Origin: Streptomyces sp. Ru62
Lineage (GTDB): Bacteria > Actinomycetota > Actinomycetes > Streptomycetales > Streptomycetaceae
Assembly: GCF_002920615.1 (NCBI RefSeq)
Contig: NZ_PQSU01000021.1
Coordinates: 62,001 to 126,000, forward strand
Reading direction: 5' to 3'
DNA: 64,000 bases
Part shown: in pieces, positions 34,678 through 42,944 of the stretch
Layout: each line of letters begins with the position of its first letter
How positions within the stretch are numbered: the first letter of the stretch is position 1
Notes under the pieces: model-generated
What the model was told of the DNA's origin: nothing
Databases searched by the model: none
What the model saw: the letters and a program-made list of their open reading frames with translations, nothing else
Translations under genes and position numbers: made by a program

Positions 34678-34901
34678 CCCCCGAGCCCATCCGCCGGCCC
34701 AGGCCAGGCTCGGGGGGGGCGGGCAACGGGCGGGTACCGGGCAGAGGCCCGGCCAAGTCCGCGCCCGCGCTCCGCGCACGCCGGGGTCGCCTGACCCTGT
34801 GGGTCCGGGCGCGGGGGCTCGCGACCGACGGGAGACCGCCCGGCGGGGAACCGACAGGCGTAGGCCACGTCCGTTAGCGCACACCGCGTACGCCTAGCGC
34901 G

Positions 34902-35008
34902 TGTCTCTTTGGCAGTGGCGCGGCCTGGCCACACGAACCGACAAACTCGCCATCGCCTACCAGGCCGCACTCCACCTCGCCGGCATCCTCATCTGGACCC
35001 GACGCTGA
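34902..35008 (+). mobile_element. IS remnant: left terminal repeat joined to transposase 3' end
   Basis: TGTCTCTTTGG (34902-34912) is the inverse of CCAAAGAGACA at 37275-37285 and looks like a terminal repeat. It runs straight into about 95 bp encoding the C-terminus of an IS5-type transposase (TRTDKLAIAYQAALHLAGI). These bases are almost identical to the copy ending at 37274. All internal sequence is gone, and no right repeat follows the TGA, so the element is inert. Confidence 0.7.
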
Positions 35009-35018
35009 GGCGTGGTCA

Positions 35019-35429
35019 TCAGGGCCGGGCGACCCGTAGGTGCTGTCGTTCGGCCAGTTCCTCCGCGCCGACCACGGTCAGAACCGGGGTACCAGGCGGC
35101 GCGAACATGGTCACCACGAGTTGTGACTGCGCGTCCGGAAGGTTGTTGGCGCCCTGATAGTGGATCACGTCGCCCCCAGGCTCGAAGAGGGCGTCACCGG
35201 CTTTGAGCACCCGGGGCGGCTGCCCCTCCAGCTCGAAGAGGATCTCGCCCTGGGTGACGTAGCCGAAGACCGGCCCGGGGTGCCGGTGCGGCGGCGCACC
35301 GGGGTCACCGGGCGGCAGGGTGACCCGGATGGTCCTGGCCTCGGCGCCGGCCGGGATCCGGGCGGCCGCTTCCGGCAGGGCCGCGATGACCTCGACGCCC
35401 GGGGGCAGGTGTGCGGGCTCAGCGCTCAT
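35019..35429 (-). CDS. Cupin domain protein
   Basis: A 136-residue single-domain cupin. Motif 1 is PPHRHPGPVFGYVTQGEILFE (seen across the strand turn) and motif 2 is GDALFEPGGDVIHYQGAN; the histidines and glutamate would bind one metal ion. Such proteins act as small dioxygenases, isomerases or sensors; the substrate is unknown. The ATG at 35429 follows GGAGGAG. It is divergent from an ECF41/SigJ sigma factor, whose partners are typically small redox enzymes, and a TGTCACA -35-like motif stands upstream. It lies inside the island bounded by inverted repeats. Confidence 0.88.
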   Translation of the reverse strand: MSAEPAHLPPGVEVIAALPEAAARIPAGAEARTIRVTLPPGDPGAPPHRHPGPVFGYVTQGEILFELEGQPPRVLKAGDALFEPGGDVIHYQGANNLPDAQSQLVVTMFAPPGTPVLTVVGAEELAERQHLRVARP

Positions 35430-35467
35430 GTTCTCCTCCTAGCAGGGACTGTCCAGGGGAAGGACAG

Positions 35468-35489
35468 GACGGCCTCCCTGTCTGTGACA
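35468..35489 (-). promoter_or_regulatory. ECF41/SigJ-like promoter elements upstream of the cupin gene
   Basis: On the minus strand TGTCACA (35483-35489) and CGTC (35468-35471) match the -35 and -10 words known for ECF41 sigma factors. However, the 11-base spacer is shorter than the usual 16 or so. I treat the -35 match as suggestive only. Confidence 0.35.
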
Positions 35490-35607
35490 GCCCACGCGGC
35501 GAAGCCGCGAATGCGACCGCCGTAGAATCGCAGCGGGTGGGCCGTCCTCGCGCCGGAGGTACGCCCTCCTGGGGGCACGACGGCTGAACCGCGGAGGCAT
35601 CGGCACC

Positions 35608-36522
35608 ATGGACGAGCATCAGCAGCTCACCGAAGGCTCCCTCGACGAAGCAGCGAACGCGTTCGAGCGACTGCGTCCACAGCTGTTCGGTATCGCCTAC
35701 CGCATCCTGGGCAGCGTGTCCGAGGCTGAGGACGTGGTGCAGGACGTGTGGCCGCGCTGGCAGGGCGCCGACCGGAGCGCGGTGCGGAATCCCGGGGCGT
35801 TCCTGGCGAAGATCACCACACGTCTGGCGATCAACGTGGCTCAGTCGGCGCGGGTTCGCCGCGAGGCGTACGTGGGGCCGTGGCTGCCGGAGCCCGTGGA
35901 CACCAGTGTGGATCCGCAGGTCGGCGCGGAGCGCGGCGAGGCGCTGGAGCTGGCCGTGCTGCTGGTACTCCAGAAGCTGAACCCCGTGGAACGGGCGGCC
36001 TACGTGCTGCGGGAGGCGTTCGGCTACGCGTACGACGACATCGCGGGCATGCTCCAGCTGAGCCAGGCCAATACGCGGCAGATCCTGAGCCGGGCCCGCA
36101 AACGCCTGTCCGCCGAGCGCCGGGAACCCGTCGAGGCGGCCCAGCACCGACGGCTGGTCGAGGCCTTCGTCGCCGCCGCGCAGCACGGTGACGTCGCCGC
36201 GCTCGAGAGCGTGCTCTCGGCGGACGTGGTCGCCTACGCGGACGGCAACGGCATGCGCGGTGTGGCACGGGTGGCGATCGTGGGAGCCGAGCACGTGGCC
36301 AGGGTCACTGCCTTCGCCAAGAAGTTCTTCCCCGGCGCCGAGTACAGCGTGGCCGAGGCGAACGGCCTGCCCAGTCTGCTGCTCGTCCAGAACGGGGTCA
36401 CGGTCGCTCTGGTGAGCGTCACCGTGGGACCGGACGGTGTGGACCGGCTGTACTGGGTCCTGGCACCCGACAAGCTGAGGGCTTACGAGCGGTCGACTCG
36501 TAGGCCCACGGGGCGTCCCTGA
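35608..36522 (+). CDS. sigJ: ECF41-family RNA polymerase sigma factor SigJ-like
   Basis: A 304-residue sigma factor. Regions 2 and 4 occupy residues 20-185 (GSVSEAEDVVQDVWPRW; DDIAGMLQLSQANTRQILSRAR). A SnoaL-like C-terminal domain (about 190-290) is the built-in control domain that replaces an anti-sigma in ECF41 proteins. That domain reads HGDVAALESVLSADVVAYADG and ends near LDRLYWVLAPDKL, a variant of the usual NPxKL motif. The start is the ATG at 35608. Divergent from a cupin gene, its likely target. ECF41 genes normally pair with a carboxymuconolactone decarboxylase, oxidoreductase or epimerase, so the cupin partner is less common. Confidence 0.9.
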   Translation: MDEHQQLTEGSLDEAANAFERLRPQLFGIAYRILGSVSEAEDVVQDVWPRWQGADRSAVRNPGAFLAKITTRLAINVAQSARVRREAYVGPWLPEPVDTSVDPQVGAERGEALELAVLLVLQKLNPVERAAYVLREAFGYAYDDIAGMLQLSQANTRQILSRARKRLSAERREPVEAAQHRRLVEAFVAAAQHGDVAALESVLSADVVAYADGNGMRGVARVAIVGAEHVARVTAFAKKFFPGAEYSVAEANGLPSLLLVQNGVTVALVSVTVGPDGVDRLYWVLAPDKLRAYERSTRRPTGRP

Positions 36523-36653
36523 GAGCGGTCCGGCACATGGTCATCCGATACTCGGGAGACGGCGACTGGGGATTGACAGTCTGCGGGGGCTTCGAGCCGG
36601 ACGCGGAAATGCGCTCTGAAGGCACACCCTGGTAGACGCCTTCGCATGGCGCT

Positions 36654-37095
36654 GTGGGCCACGGCCATGGCCTGACGGTCGACTTCAGATGTGGCGCGCC
36701 CACCCGCGTCACAGCGCCGGTGTTCGATGCGAAGCTGCCCGGGTCCTGGCTGGCGGACCTGTCCCACGTCGACCTGTCGCGGGTGAAGGTCGGCAAGGAC
36801 AAATGGGTGGAGCTGGACGGCGACCTGTTGCCCAGCCGCTACCTGGACGGCTGGTACACCCGGCTGCGCGACGCCCACCTCGCCACGATGGCTGACCTCG
36901 GTGTCCACGCAGACATGGAGCCGGCCGACTTCCTGGCCGCCATGGACGGCTACCAGGACCGCGACCCGGACCTCGCGATCGTCGTCTCAGCGATCAAAGC
37001 GACCGTAAAGGGCGGTATCGGAAGGCTCCGTGAGCGGCCCCGTGGTGAGGGTTGGCGGCCCGGGCAGCCGTGGCGGGCGCTGTCCCGGCCGGACC
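36654..37095 (+). pseudogene. Fragment resembling telomere-associated protein Tap
   Basis: About 147 residues contain WYTRLRDAHLATMADLGVHAD, AIVVSAIKATVKGGIGRLRERP and GEGWRPGQPWRALSRPDLA. They resemble the C-terminal half of the Streptomyces telomere-associated protein Tap, which helps patch the ends of linear replicons. The N-terminal DNA-binding part and the rest of the C-terminus are missing. The frame continues into a transposase tail, so the product would be a non-functional chimera. The assignment rests on remembered family motifs and needs a search. Confidence 0.55.
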
Positions 37096-37109
37096 TGGCG
37101 GCCGTACAT

Positions 37110-37285
37110 CCGCCCGGCTCCGACGCGGACGCCTACAAGCAGCGCAACTCCGTCGAGCGGTGCATCAACCGCCTCAAGCAGTGGCGCGGCCTGGCCACAC
37201 GAACCGACAGACTCGCCATCGCCTACCAGGCCGCCCTCCACCTCGCCGCCATCCTCATCCGGGCACGGCGCTGACCAAAGAGACA
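37110..37285 (+). mobile_element. IS5-type transposase 3' end with right terminal repeat
   Basis: From about 37128 the frame encodes AYKQRNSVERCINRLKQWRG and ATRTDRLAIAYQAALHLAAI, the DDE transposase C-terminus of actinomycete IS5-group elements, ending at 37274. CCAAAGAGACA (37275-37285) follows directly and is the inverse of the repeat at 34902. The 5' part of the element has been replaced by the Tap-like fragment. Confidence 0.75.
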
Positions 37286-37403
37286 GAACGACCACTTACG
37301 TCGGAGCCGGTCCCCCGCCGGACCGGATCCGCGCTCCGGGGCCGTGCTCGCGGACAGGCCCCGGCGCCGGGCCGTGAACGCACCCGTGGCGGGAGGCGTT
37401 CGT

Positions 37404-38612
37404 TCAGGGCCGGCGGCGGTTCCCGCCGGCGCTCACGCTGTGGAGGATGTCCTCGAAGCGGGAGGCGCAGCCCTCCAGGGCGAACTCCCGCTCGGCCAGG
37501 GCGCGGCTCTCCTTGCCGAGCCGCTCGGCGCGGGCCGGGTCGGACAGGACCTCCCGGACCCAGGTGGCCGCACCGTCGAGTGCCGACTCCTGCGGAGGGA
37601 AGACCGCCGACCCCGCCTGCCTGAGCAGCCGCGCGGCGAGGTTGTCGGCGGGCATCAGGCCGAGCACCGGCCGCCCGGCGCACAGATAGGACAGCGTCTT
37701 GGACGGGACCGAGAACTGCCCCGCCCCCGGGTCCAGCAGGACGACGAGGACGTCACCGGTGCCCAGTACCTCGGGCAGCCGCTCGTAGGGCTGGAAGGGC
37801 AGCAGGGTCAGGTCGACGCCCCGCGCCGCGGCGGCGTCCCTGAGGACGGGTACGGCGGGGCCGTCGTTGACGACGACGAGACGTACCGGGCTTCCCTGCT
37901 CGCGCAGTCGCTCGGCCAGTCGCACCAGCAGCTCGGGGTTGTGTTTCAGTCCGAGCGTGCCGGAGTACAGCACCGTCCGCACGTCGTGCAGACCGTGCTC
38001 CGCAGACCAGCCGTTGGTCCGTGCCACCGGGACGATCTCGTCCAGCGGCGCCCAGTTGGGAATGACGGTGACCTTGCCTGCGGTGCCCCACTGCTCGTGG
38101 ACCCGTACGAACGAGTCGGCGATCACCACGACGGCCGCGGCCTGTCGCGCCGACCACTTCTCGCCCGCCTCGAACACCTTGGCCGCCAGGCCCATCGACT
38201 TGGCGACATCGGCGGCGGCGAAGCTCTTCAGCGCGACCGCGGTGACGTCCTGGTGCCACAGCACCCAGGGGATGCGCAGCCTCTTCAGGACGGCCGCGGT
38301 CACCACCAGGACCGGGATCGGCATGTTGGACAGCAGCGCCACGTCGGGTTTCTCGCGGCGCACCTGCCGGGCCAGTTCGAGACCCAGCCGGGTCTCCTGG
38401 CCGAGCCGGCGGACGTAGGCGTCCTTGCGCAGTCTGACACCGTCGCCGATGGTGGCGAAGCGCAGGCCCGCGGCGGGTGCGGCGAGGTCGCCCTTGCCGG
38501 AGACGTAGGCCGTGCACGTCGAGTGGACGACCTGGTGACCGCGGCGTGCCAGCTCCCGGCTCAGCTGGGCCTGGAACGGGTGGCCGCTGTAGTCGTGGAC
38601 GAGGATCCTCAT
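37404..38612 (-). CDS. GT4-type glycosyltransferase
   Basis: A 402-residue GT-B enzyme beginning MRILVHDYSGHPFQAQLSRE. It carries the family's VTVIPNWAPLDEI and LYSGTLGLKHNPELLVRLAE segments, and PSKTLSYLCAGRPVLGL occupies the usual donor-site loop. The classical EX7E pair is weak (only SKTLSYLCAG is clear), as in WbuB/WcaI-like members. It likely adds a sugar to the lipid-linked repeat. The ATG at 38612 lies 29 bp from the stop of the upstream epimerase gene, so the two form a unit transcribed opposite to the polymerase genes. Confidence 0.9.
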   Translation of the reverse strand: MRILVHDYSGHPFQAQLSRELARRGHQVVHSTCTAYVSGKGDLAAPAAGLRFATIGDGVRLRKDAYVRRLGQETRLGLELARQVRREKPDVALLSNMPIPVLVVTAAVLKRLRIPWVLWHQDVTAVALKSFAAADVAKSMGLAAKVFEAGEKWSARQAAAVVVIADSFVRVHEQWGTAGKVTVIPNWAPLDEIVPVARTNGWSAEHGLHDVRTVLYSGTLGLKHNPELLVRLAERLREQGSPVRLVVVNDGPAVPVLRDAAAARGVDLTLLPFQPYERLPEVLGTGDVLVVLLDPGAGQFSVPSKTLSYLCAGRPVLGLMPADNLAARLLRQAGSAVFPPQESALDGAATWVREVLSDPARAERLGKESRALAEREFALEGCASRFEDILHSVSAGGNRRRP

Positions 38613-38641
38613 CGTCTCGTGTCCTCGCGACGCGTCGGGCG

Positions 38642-39622
38642 TCACTGGTGGGAGCGCTTGACCTGGTCGTAGACCCACGCGTAGGTCCGTTCCAGTCCGT
38701 CGGCCAGGGAGACCGACGGTTCCCAGCCGTAGATCTCGCGGATCAGGGTGTTGTCGGAGTTGCGGCCGCGTACGCCCTGGGGGGCGTCCAGCCGGTGGCT
38801 GCGCTCGCAGTGGATGCCGGCGATCTTCTCGACGATGTCGACGAGCTGGTTGATGGTCACCAGCTCCGAGGAGCCGAGGTTGACCGGTTCGCCGCTGTCT
38901 CCCTCCATGATCATCTGGCTGCCGTGCAGACAGTCGTCGATGTACATGAAGGAACGGGTCTGCAGGCCGTCGCCCCAGATCTCGATCCGGTGGTCGCCGG
39001 AGAGCACCGCCTCGGCCACCTTCCGGCACACCGCGGCGGGGGCCTTCTCCCGGCCGCCGGCCCAAGTGCCGTGCGGGCCGTAGACGTTGTGGTAGCGGGC
39101 GACGCGGGTGGTGAACCCGTAGTCCTCCGTGTAGTGGCGGCACATGCGCTCGGAGAAGAGCTTCTCCCAGCCGTAGCCGTCCTCGGGCTGTGCCGGGTAG
39201 GCGTCCTCCTCGCGGAGCGCGGTGACGTTCGGGTCGGTCTGCCTGGCGGCGGCGTAGACGCAGGCGGAGGAGGAGTAGAAGTAGCGCTCCACCCCGGCCT
39301 CGTGGGCGGCCTGCAGCATGTGGGTGCTGGTCAGGACCGACATCATGCAGGCGGCCTTGTTGTTCTCGATGAAGCCCATGCCGCCCATGTCGGCGGCCAG
39401 CATGTACACCTGCCGTGCGCCCCGGACGCCCGCGCGCGCGTTCTCCAGCAGCGACAGGTCGGCGATCACGTTCTCCGCGGCGTCGTGCACCTGGTACCAC
39501 TGGTCCCGGGGCTTGATGTCGATGGAGCGGACGGTGAGCCCCTGGGCCAGGAGGGAGCCCACGAGATGGCCTCCGATGAATCCCCCGCCACCGGCAACGA
39601 CGACGTCGACCTGCTTGCCCAT
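38642..39622 (-). CDS. GDP-mannose 3,5-epimerase-like NAD-dependent epimerase
   Basis: A 326-residue short-chain dehydrogenase/epimerase. It has the NAD site AGGGGFIGGHL (residues 10-20) and catalytic Tyr150 and Lys154 in YGWEK. Strong GME hallmarks are AADMGGMGFIENNKA and VYGPHGTWAGGREKAPAAVCRK. GDP-mannose 3,5-epimerase makes GDP-L-galactose and GDP-L-gulose from GDP-D-mannose, so the polymer may contain one of these sugars. The ATG at 39622 follows GAGGAG. It precedes the glycosyltransferase on the same strand; the polymerase gene is divergent 197 bp away. Another sugar-nucleotide specificity is possible. Confidence 0.88.
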   Translation of the reverse strand: MGKQVDVVVAGGGGFIGGHLVGSLLAQGLTVRSIDIKPRDQWYQVHDAAENVIADLSLLENARAGVRGARQVYMLAADMGGMGFIENNKAACMMSVLTSTHMLQAAHEAGVERYFYSSSACVYAAARQTDPNVTALREEDAYPAQPEDGYGWEKLFSERMCRHYTEDYGFTTRVARYHNVYGPHGTWAGGREKAPAAVCRKVAEAVLSGDHRIEIWGDGLQTRSFMYIDDCLHGSQMIMEGDSGEPVNLGSSELVTINQLVDIVEKIAGIHCERSHRLDAPQGVRGRNSDNTLIREIYGWEPSVSLADGLERTYAWVYDQVKRSHQ

Positions 39623-39806
39623 GGGCAACTCCTCTGTCCGAAGATCGGATGACCTGGCACGATAAAGCAATGCACATTTGTCCTGATTTTCGGCAAATGG
39701 CACGCCGATCGGCCTCCCCGCGTCACCCGATGACGGTGCTGAGCGGACGGCCGCGCGCGGCTCCCGGATTCGCGCGCGCCTGTACGGCTTCATGGTGGAC
39801 GGGCGC

Positions 39807-39812
39807 TATAAC
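39807..39812 (+). promoter_or_regulatory. -10-like TATAAC close to the polymerase start
   Basis: TATAAC ends seven bases before the ATG at 39820, and no ribosome-binding site is visible. This is the spacing expected if transcription starts at or next to the ATG, giving a leaderless mRNA. Confidence 0.4.
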
Positions 39813-39819
39813 CCTGTTG

Positions 39820-41358
39820 ATGAGCTTTCAGGCGAAATACCCGACTGGTCACGACCTTCGGTGGCGCGAGGCTCCCGTCCGCAGCGTGGCCGCGGTCTCC
39901 CTCTGGGCCGTGGCGCTGCTGGTCCTGCTGCCGGGGCTGATCCTCCAGTCGGACGGCGCGCACCTGTCGGTCCCGCTCGCCGTGCAGGGGGTGGTGCTGG
40001 GACACAGCGGTGTGGCCCTCATCCGTGTGCTCACCGGGACGACGGTGCGGCTCACCGCCCTCGGTTTCTGGGTCTTCGCCTACATCTGGCTCGGCCTCGC
40101 GCCCCTGGCGCAGCTCGCCACCGACACCTACCCCTGGGCCTACCGGACCGGCCAGGGCACCGCGCTCACGGCCGTGGCCGTCGTCGAACTCGGGCTCCTC
40201 GCCCACAGTGCGGGAGCCGCCGTCGCCGCCCGCCGGGAGCGCGCCCGTACGGCGGCCGGGTCCGCCACCTGCTCGCCGGGGCCGGTGGAACGGCTGTTGT
40301 CCCGCCGTCTCGCGCCCTGGCGCCTGCTGTCGCTGTGCGGGCTCGCCCTGGCCCTGGCGGCGCTGCTCATCCCGGGTCAACCGGGCGGCGTCGGCGCCTA
40401 CTTCACGAGCCGTCAGGCGCTGCGCGAGGCGGGCTTCACCGACGGTGCGGACGACGCCTTCCTGTCGGCCCTGCGCAGCTGGTCCCTGTCCGTGCCCGCG
40501 TTCTGGGCGCTGCTGGGCCTGCTGTACGTACCGCGCGTGCCCGGCGGCGACCGTCTGCTGCGCGGCATCCGCCGGCTGCTGCTGCCGCTGCTCCTCGCAC
40601 TGAACGTCGTCGTCAACAACCCCGTCAGCAAACCGCGGTTCTGGTTCGGCACGGTCCTGCTGACCCTGCTGTTCGCCGTTCCCCGGCTGAGCCGGCCCCG
40701 CGCCTTCCGCGTCATCGCGGCCACCCTCATGGCGACCGTGCTGCTGCTCTTCCCGTACAGCGACTACTTCCGCTACAGCGACCGTGAGCAGTTCACCGTC
40801 GTCTCGCTGTCCGCGCAGTTCACCGCCAACGGCGACTACGACGCCTTCCAGCAGGTGCAGACCGGCATCGACATGGCGCGGGACCAGGGATTCTCACCGC
40901 AGGGCGTCCTGGGTCCGGTGCTGTTCCCGGTCCCCCGCTCGCTGTGGCCGGACAAGCCGGGGGACACCGGCATCACCCTGGCCCAGTACGCCGGCTACGA
41001 CTTCCTCAACCTCTCCGCCCCGCTGTGGATCGAGAGTTACCTGTGGGCCGGCCCGCCCGCCGTGGCCGCCGTGTTCTTCCTGCTCGGCGCGGCCGGCCGG
41101 CGCATGGACGACGTGCGCCACCGGCTCCGCGACCGGGCGGGCGCCCTCGCGACGTTCCTGGTCCCGGCCTTCGCCTTCTACCAGATCGTCTTCCTGCGCG
41201 GCAGCCTGCTGGGGATCGTCGGGCCGCTGACGCTGCTGGTGACCGTTCCGCTGCTCGTCACCACCCCCGGCGCGCGCGCAGCCCGGCTCGTCCCGTCGGC
41301 GCCGCCGACCGCACCCACCCGCCCCGCACCGCTGCCCGGAACAGGAGGGCACCCGTGA
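39820..41358 (+). CDS. O-antigen-polymerase/Wzy-like membrane protein
   Basis: A 512-residue integral membrane protein with roughly ten hydrophobic segments and a long external loop (about residues 325-400, including YSDYFRYSDREQF and WPDKPGDTG). This layout fits Wzy-type polymerases that join lipid-linked repeat units outside the membrane. Sequence conservation in this class is weak, so the call rests on topology, motifs and context. The start is the ATG at 39820, probably leaderless. The stop overlaps the GTG of the Wzz-like gene (GTGA), and the flippase follows: polymerase, length regulator and flippase form one coupled set. Confidence 0.82.
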   Translation: MSFQAKYPTGHDLRWREAPVRSVAAVSLWAVALLVLLPGLILQSDGAHLSVPLAVQGVVLGHSGVALIRVLTGTTVRLTALGFWVFAYIWLGLAPLAQLATDTYPWAYRTGQGTALTAVAVVELGLLAHSAGAAVAARRERARTAAGSATCSPGPVERLLSRRLAPWRLLSLCGLALALAALLIPGQPGGVGAYFTSRQALREAGFTDGADDAFLSALRSWSLSVPAFWALLGLLYVPRVPGGDRLLRGIRRLLLPLLLALNVVVNNPVSKPRFWFGTVLLTLLFAVPRLSRPRAFRVIAATLMATVLLLFPYSDYFRYSDREQFTVVSLSAQFTANGDYDAFQQVQTGIDMARDQGFSPQGVLGPVLFPVPRSLWPDKPGDTGITLAQYAGYDFLNLSAPLWIESYLWAGPPAVAAVFFLLGAAGRRMDDVRHRLRDRAGALATFLVPAFAFYQIVFLRGSLLGIVGPLTLLVTVPLLVTTPGARAARLVPSAPPTAPTRPAPLPGTGGHP

Positions 41359-42944
41359 CCGGCCCCATCCACCTCTACGACCGGTACGACGAGCCGGACC
41401 AGCTACGCGACCAGCTCCGCCGGCTCCTGCGCCACCGCGTCGTCATCGCCCTCGGTATCGTCCTGGGACTGCTCGGCGGCGCCGCCCTGGCCCTCTCCGG
41501 CGCCCACACCTACACCTCCACCAGCGAAGTCCTCGTACGCTCCACCGCCGATCCCTTCGGCACGGTCAGTGTGGCCGCCGACAGCCAGGTCAGCATGGGC
41601 ACCGAGCAGCAGATCGCCGCCAGCACCGCGGTCGCAGTCCGCGCGGCACGCCTCATGGGACAGGCCGACGGCACGGCGGCCGCACTGGAGGACGATCTGC
41701 GGATCACCAACCAGGCGAAGTCCCAGGTGCTGCGCTTCGAGTTCACCGCCCGCACCCCGAAGCGCGCGGCGCGCGGCGCCAACGCCTTCGCCGAGGCGTA
41801 TCTGGCCGACCGCAAGGCGCGCAACGAAGCCGCCGCCCTGCGGGCCACCCGCGGCGTGGAGCAGCAGATCAAGACGGTGGAGGCGGCTCAGAAGAAGGAG
41901 ACGGAGGACGACGACGCCGCCAAGGCCCTGCAGAGCCAGCTCGACACGCTGCACAAGCGCGTCGTCGACATCAACTCCCGGGACACCGAGGGAGGCGACA
42001 TCGTCCGCCGCGGCGAGGCGCCCGCCCGTCCCTCGGTGCCCGGCCTGCCGGCCCTGCTCGCACTCGGACTGGCGGGCGGGCTGGCCCTCGGCATCCTGCT
42101 GGCCTGGCTGCGCTCCGCCCTCGACACCCGGGTCCGGTCGGCCGACGAGGCCCGGGCCGCGCTGCGCACCCCGGTGCTCGGCCTGCTGCCCACCGGGCAC
42201 GACGAGAACGGCGACCTGCCGGCGGTGGGTCGCCAGGGCGGTGACCGGGCCGAGATCCTGCGCGCCCTCGCCTACCGCCTGCGCGGGACCGGTCTGCCCG
42301 CCGGCACCGGCCGGCTCCTCGTCGTCTCCCCCCGGCGCGGCGCCGCCACCGAGGAGGTCGCGGTGAATCTGGCCGCGGCCCTCGCGGAGTGCGGCGACGA
42401 GGTGCTGCTCGTGGACGCCGACCCCGGCACGGCCGCCCTCACGGCCCGGCTGCCGCTGCTGCCGGACGACGCCCGCACGGCCGAGGACGCCTCCTCCCTG
42501 CCCGCCGGGAGCCGCCTCGTCGACGCCGGGACCGCCGGGCGGTTCGCCTGCTGCGCCGGCGGCGGCTCCGGTTCGCCCGACCGGGCGGGCGGGTCCGCCG
42601 CCGTCCACCGGTTGCCGGCCGGGTCCGACTCCCGCACCACGGTCGTCGTCACCCGGCCGCTTCTGGAGCACGCCGACGCCCTGGCCCTCGCCCACCGTGT
42701 CGACGGCGTCCTGCTGGTCGCCGGCCTCGGCACCACCCGGCGGGACGACCTCAGGCGGGTGCACGAGCTGGTCGGCTGCTCCGGCGGAACCCTCCTCGGC
42801 ATCGTGCTCGACGCCGGCCGCCGGCGCGGACGCCTCCGCGCCGTTCTGCGCCGCCGCCCCGCGCGCCGCCCGGAGGCGGAGACCGCCACGCCGGTCGTGG
42901 AGCTCCCGGCGCAGGACGACACGCTCTCGGTCTCCCGCGGATGA
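41355..42944 (+). CDS. Wzz-like polysaccharide co-polymerase with degenerate kinase domain
   Basis: A 529-residue protein. A Wzz domain is bounded by two membrane helices (about residues 30-50 and 225-250). A periplasmic-type coiled coil lies between them (RGVEQQIKTVEAAQKKETED). The cytoplasmic C-terminus resembles a BY-kinase/ParA-like fold with LLVVSPRRGAATEEVAVNLAAAL and EVLLVDADPGTA. The Walker A lysine is missing (GAAT in place of GKT/S) and there is no C-terminal tyrosine cluster, so kinase activity is unlikely. It should set polymer length with the polymerase, to which it is coupled by GTGA. The flippase ATG overlaps its stop. Confidence 0.85.
   Translation: MTGPIHLYDRYDEPDQLRDQLRRLLRHRVVIALGIVLGLLGGAALALSGAHTYTSTSEVLVRSTADPFGTVSVAADSQVSMGTEQQIAASTAVAVRAARLMGQADGTAAALEDDLRITNQAKSQVLRFEFTARTPKRAARGANAFAEAYLADRKARNEAAALRATRGVEQQIKTVEAAQKKETEDDDAAKALQSQLDTLHKRVVDINSRDTEGGDIVRRGEAPARPSVPGLPALLALGLAGGLALGILLAWLRSALDTRVRSADEARAALRTPVLGLLPTGHDENGDLPAVGRQGGDRAEILRALAYRLRGTGLPAGTGRLLVVSPRRGAATEEVAVNLAAALAECGDEVLLVDADPGTAALTARLPLLPDDARTAEDASSLPAGSRLVDAGTAGRFACCAGGGSGSPDRAGGSAAVHRLPAGSDSRTTVVVTRPLLEHADALALAHRVDGVLLVAGLGTTRRDDLRRVHELVGCSGGTLLGIVLDAGRRRGRLRAVLRRRPARRPEAETATPVVELPAQDDTLSVSRG

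Noticed and set aside
39377..39665. Short plus-strand frames over the epimerase gene
   Set aside because: They read as shadows of the GME-like enzyme and carry no motif.
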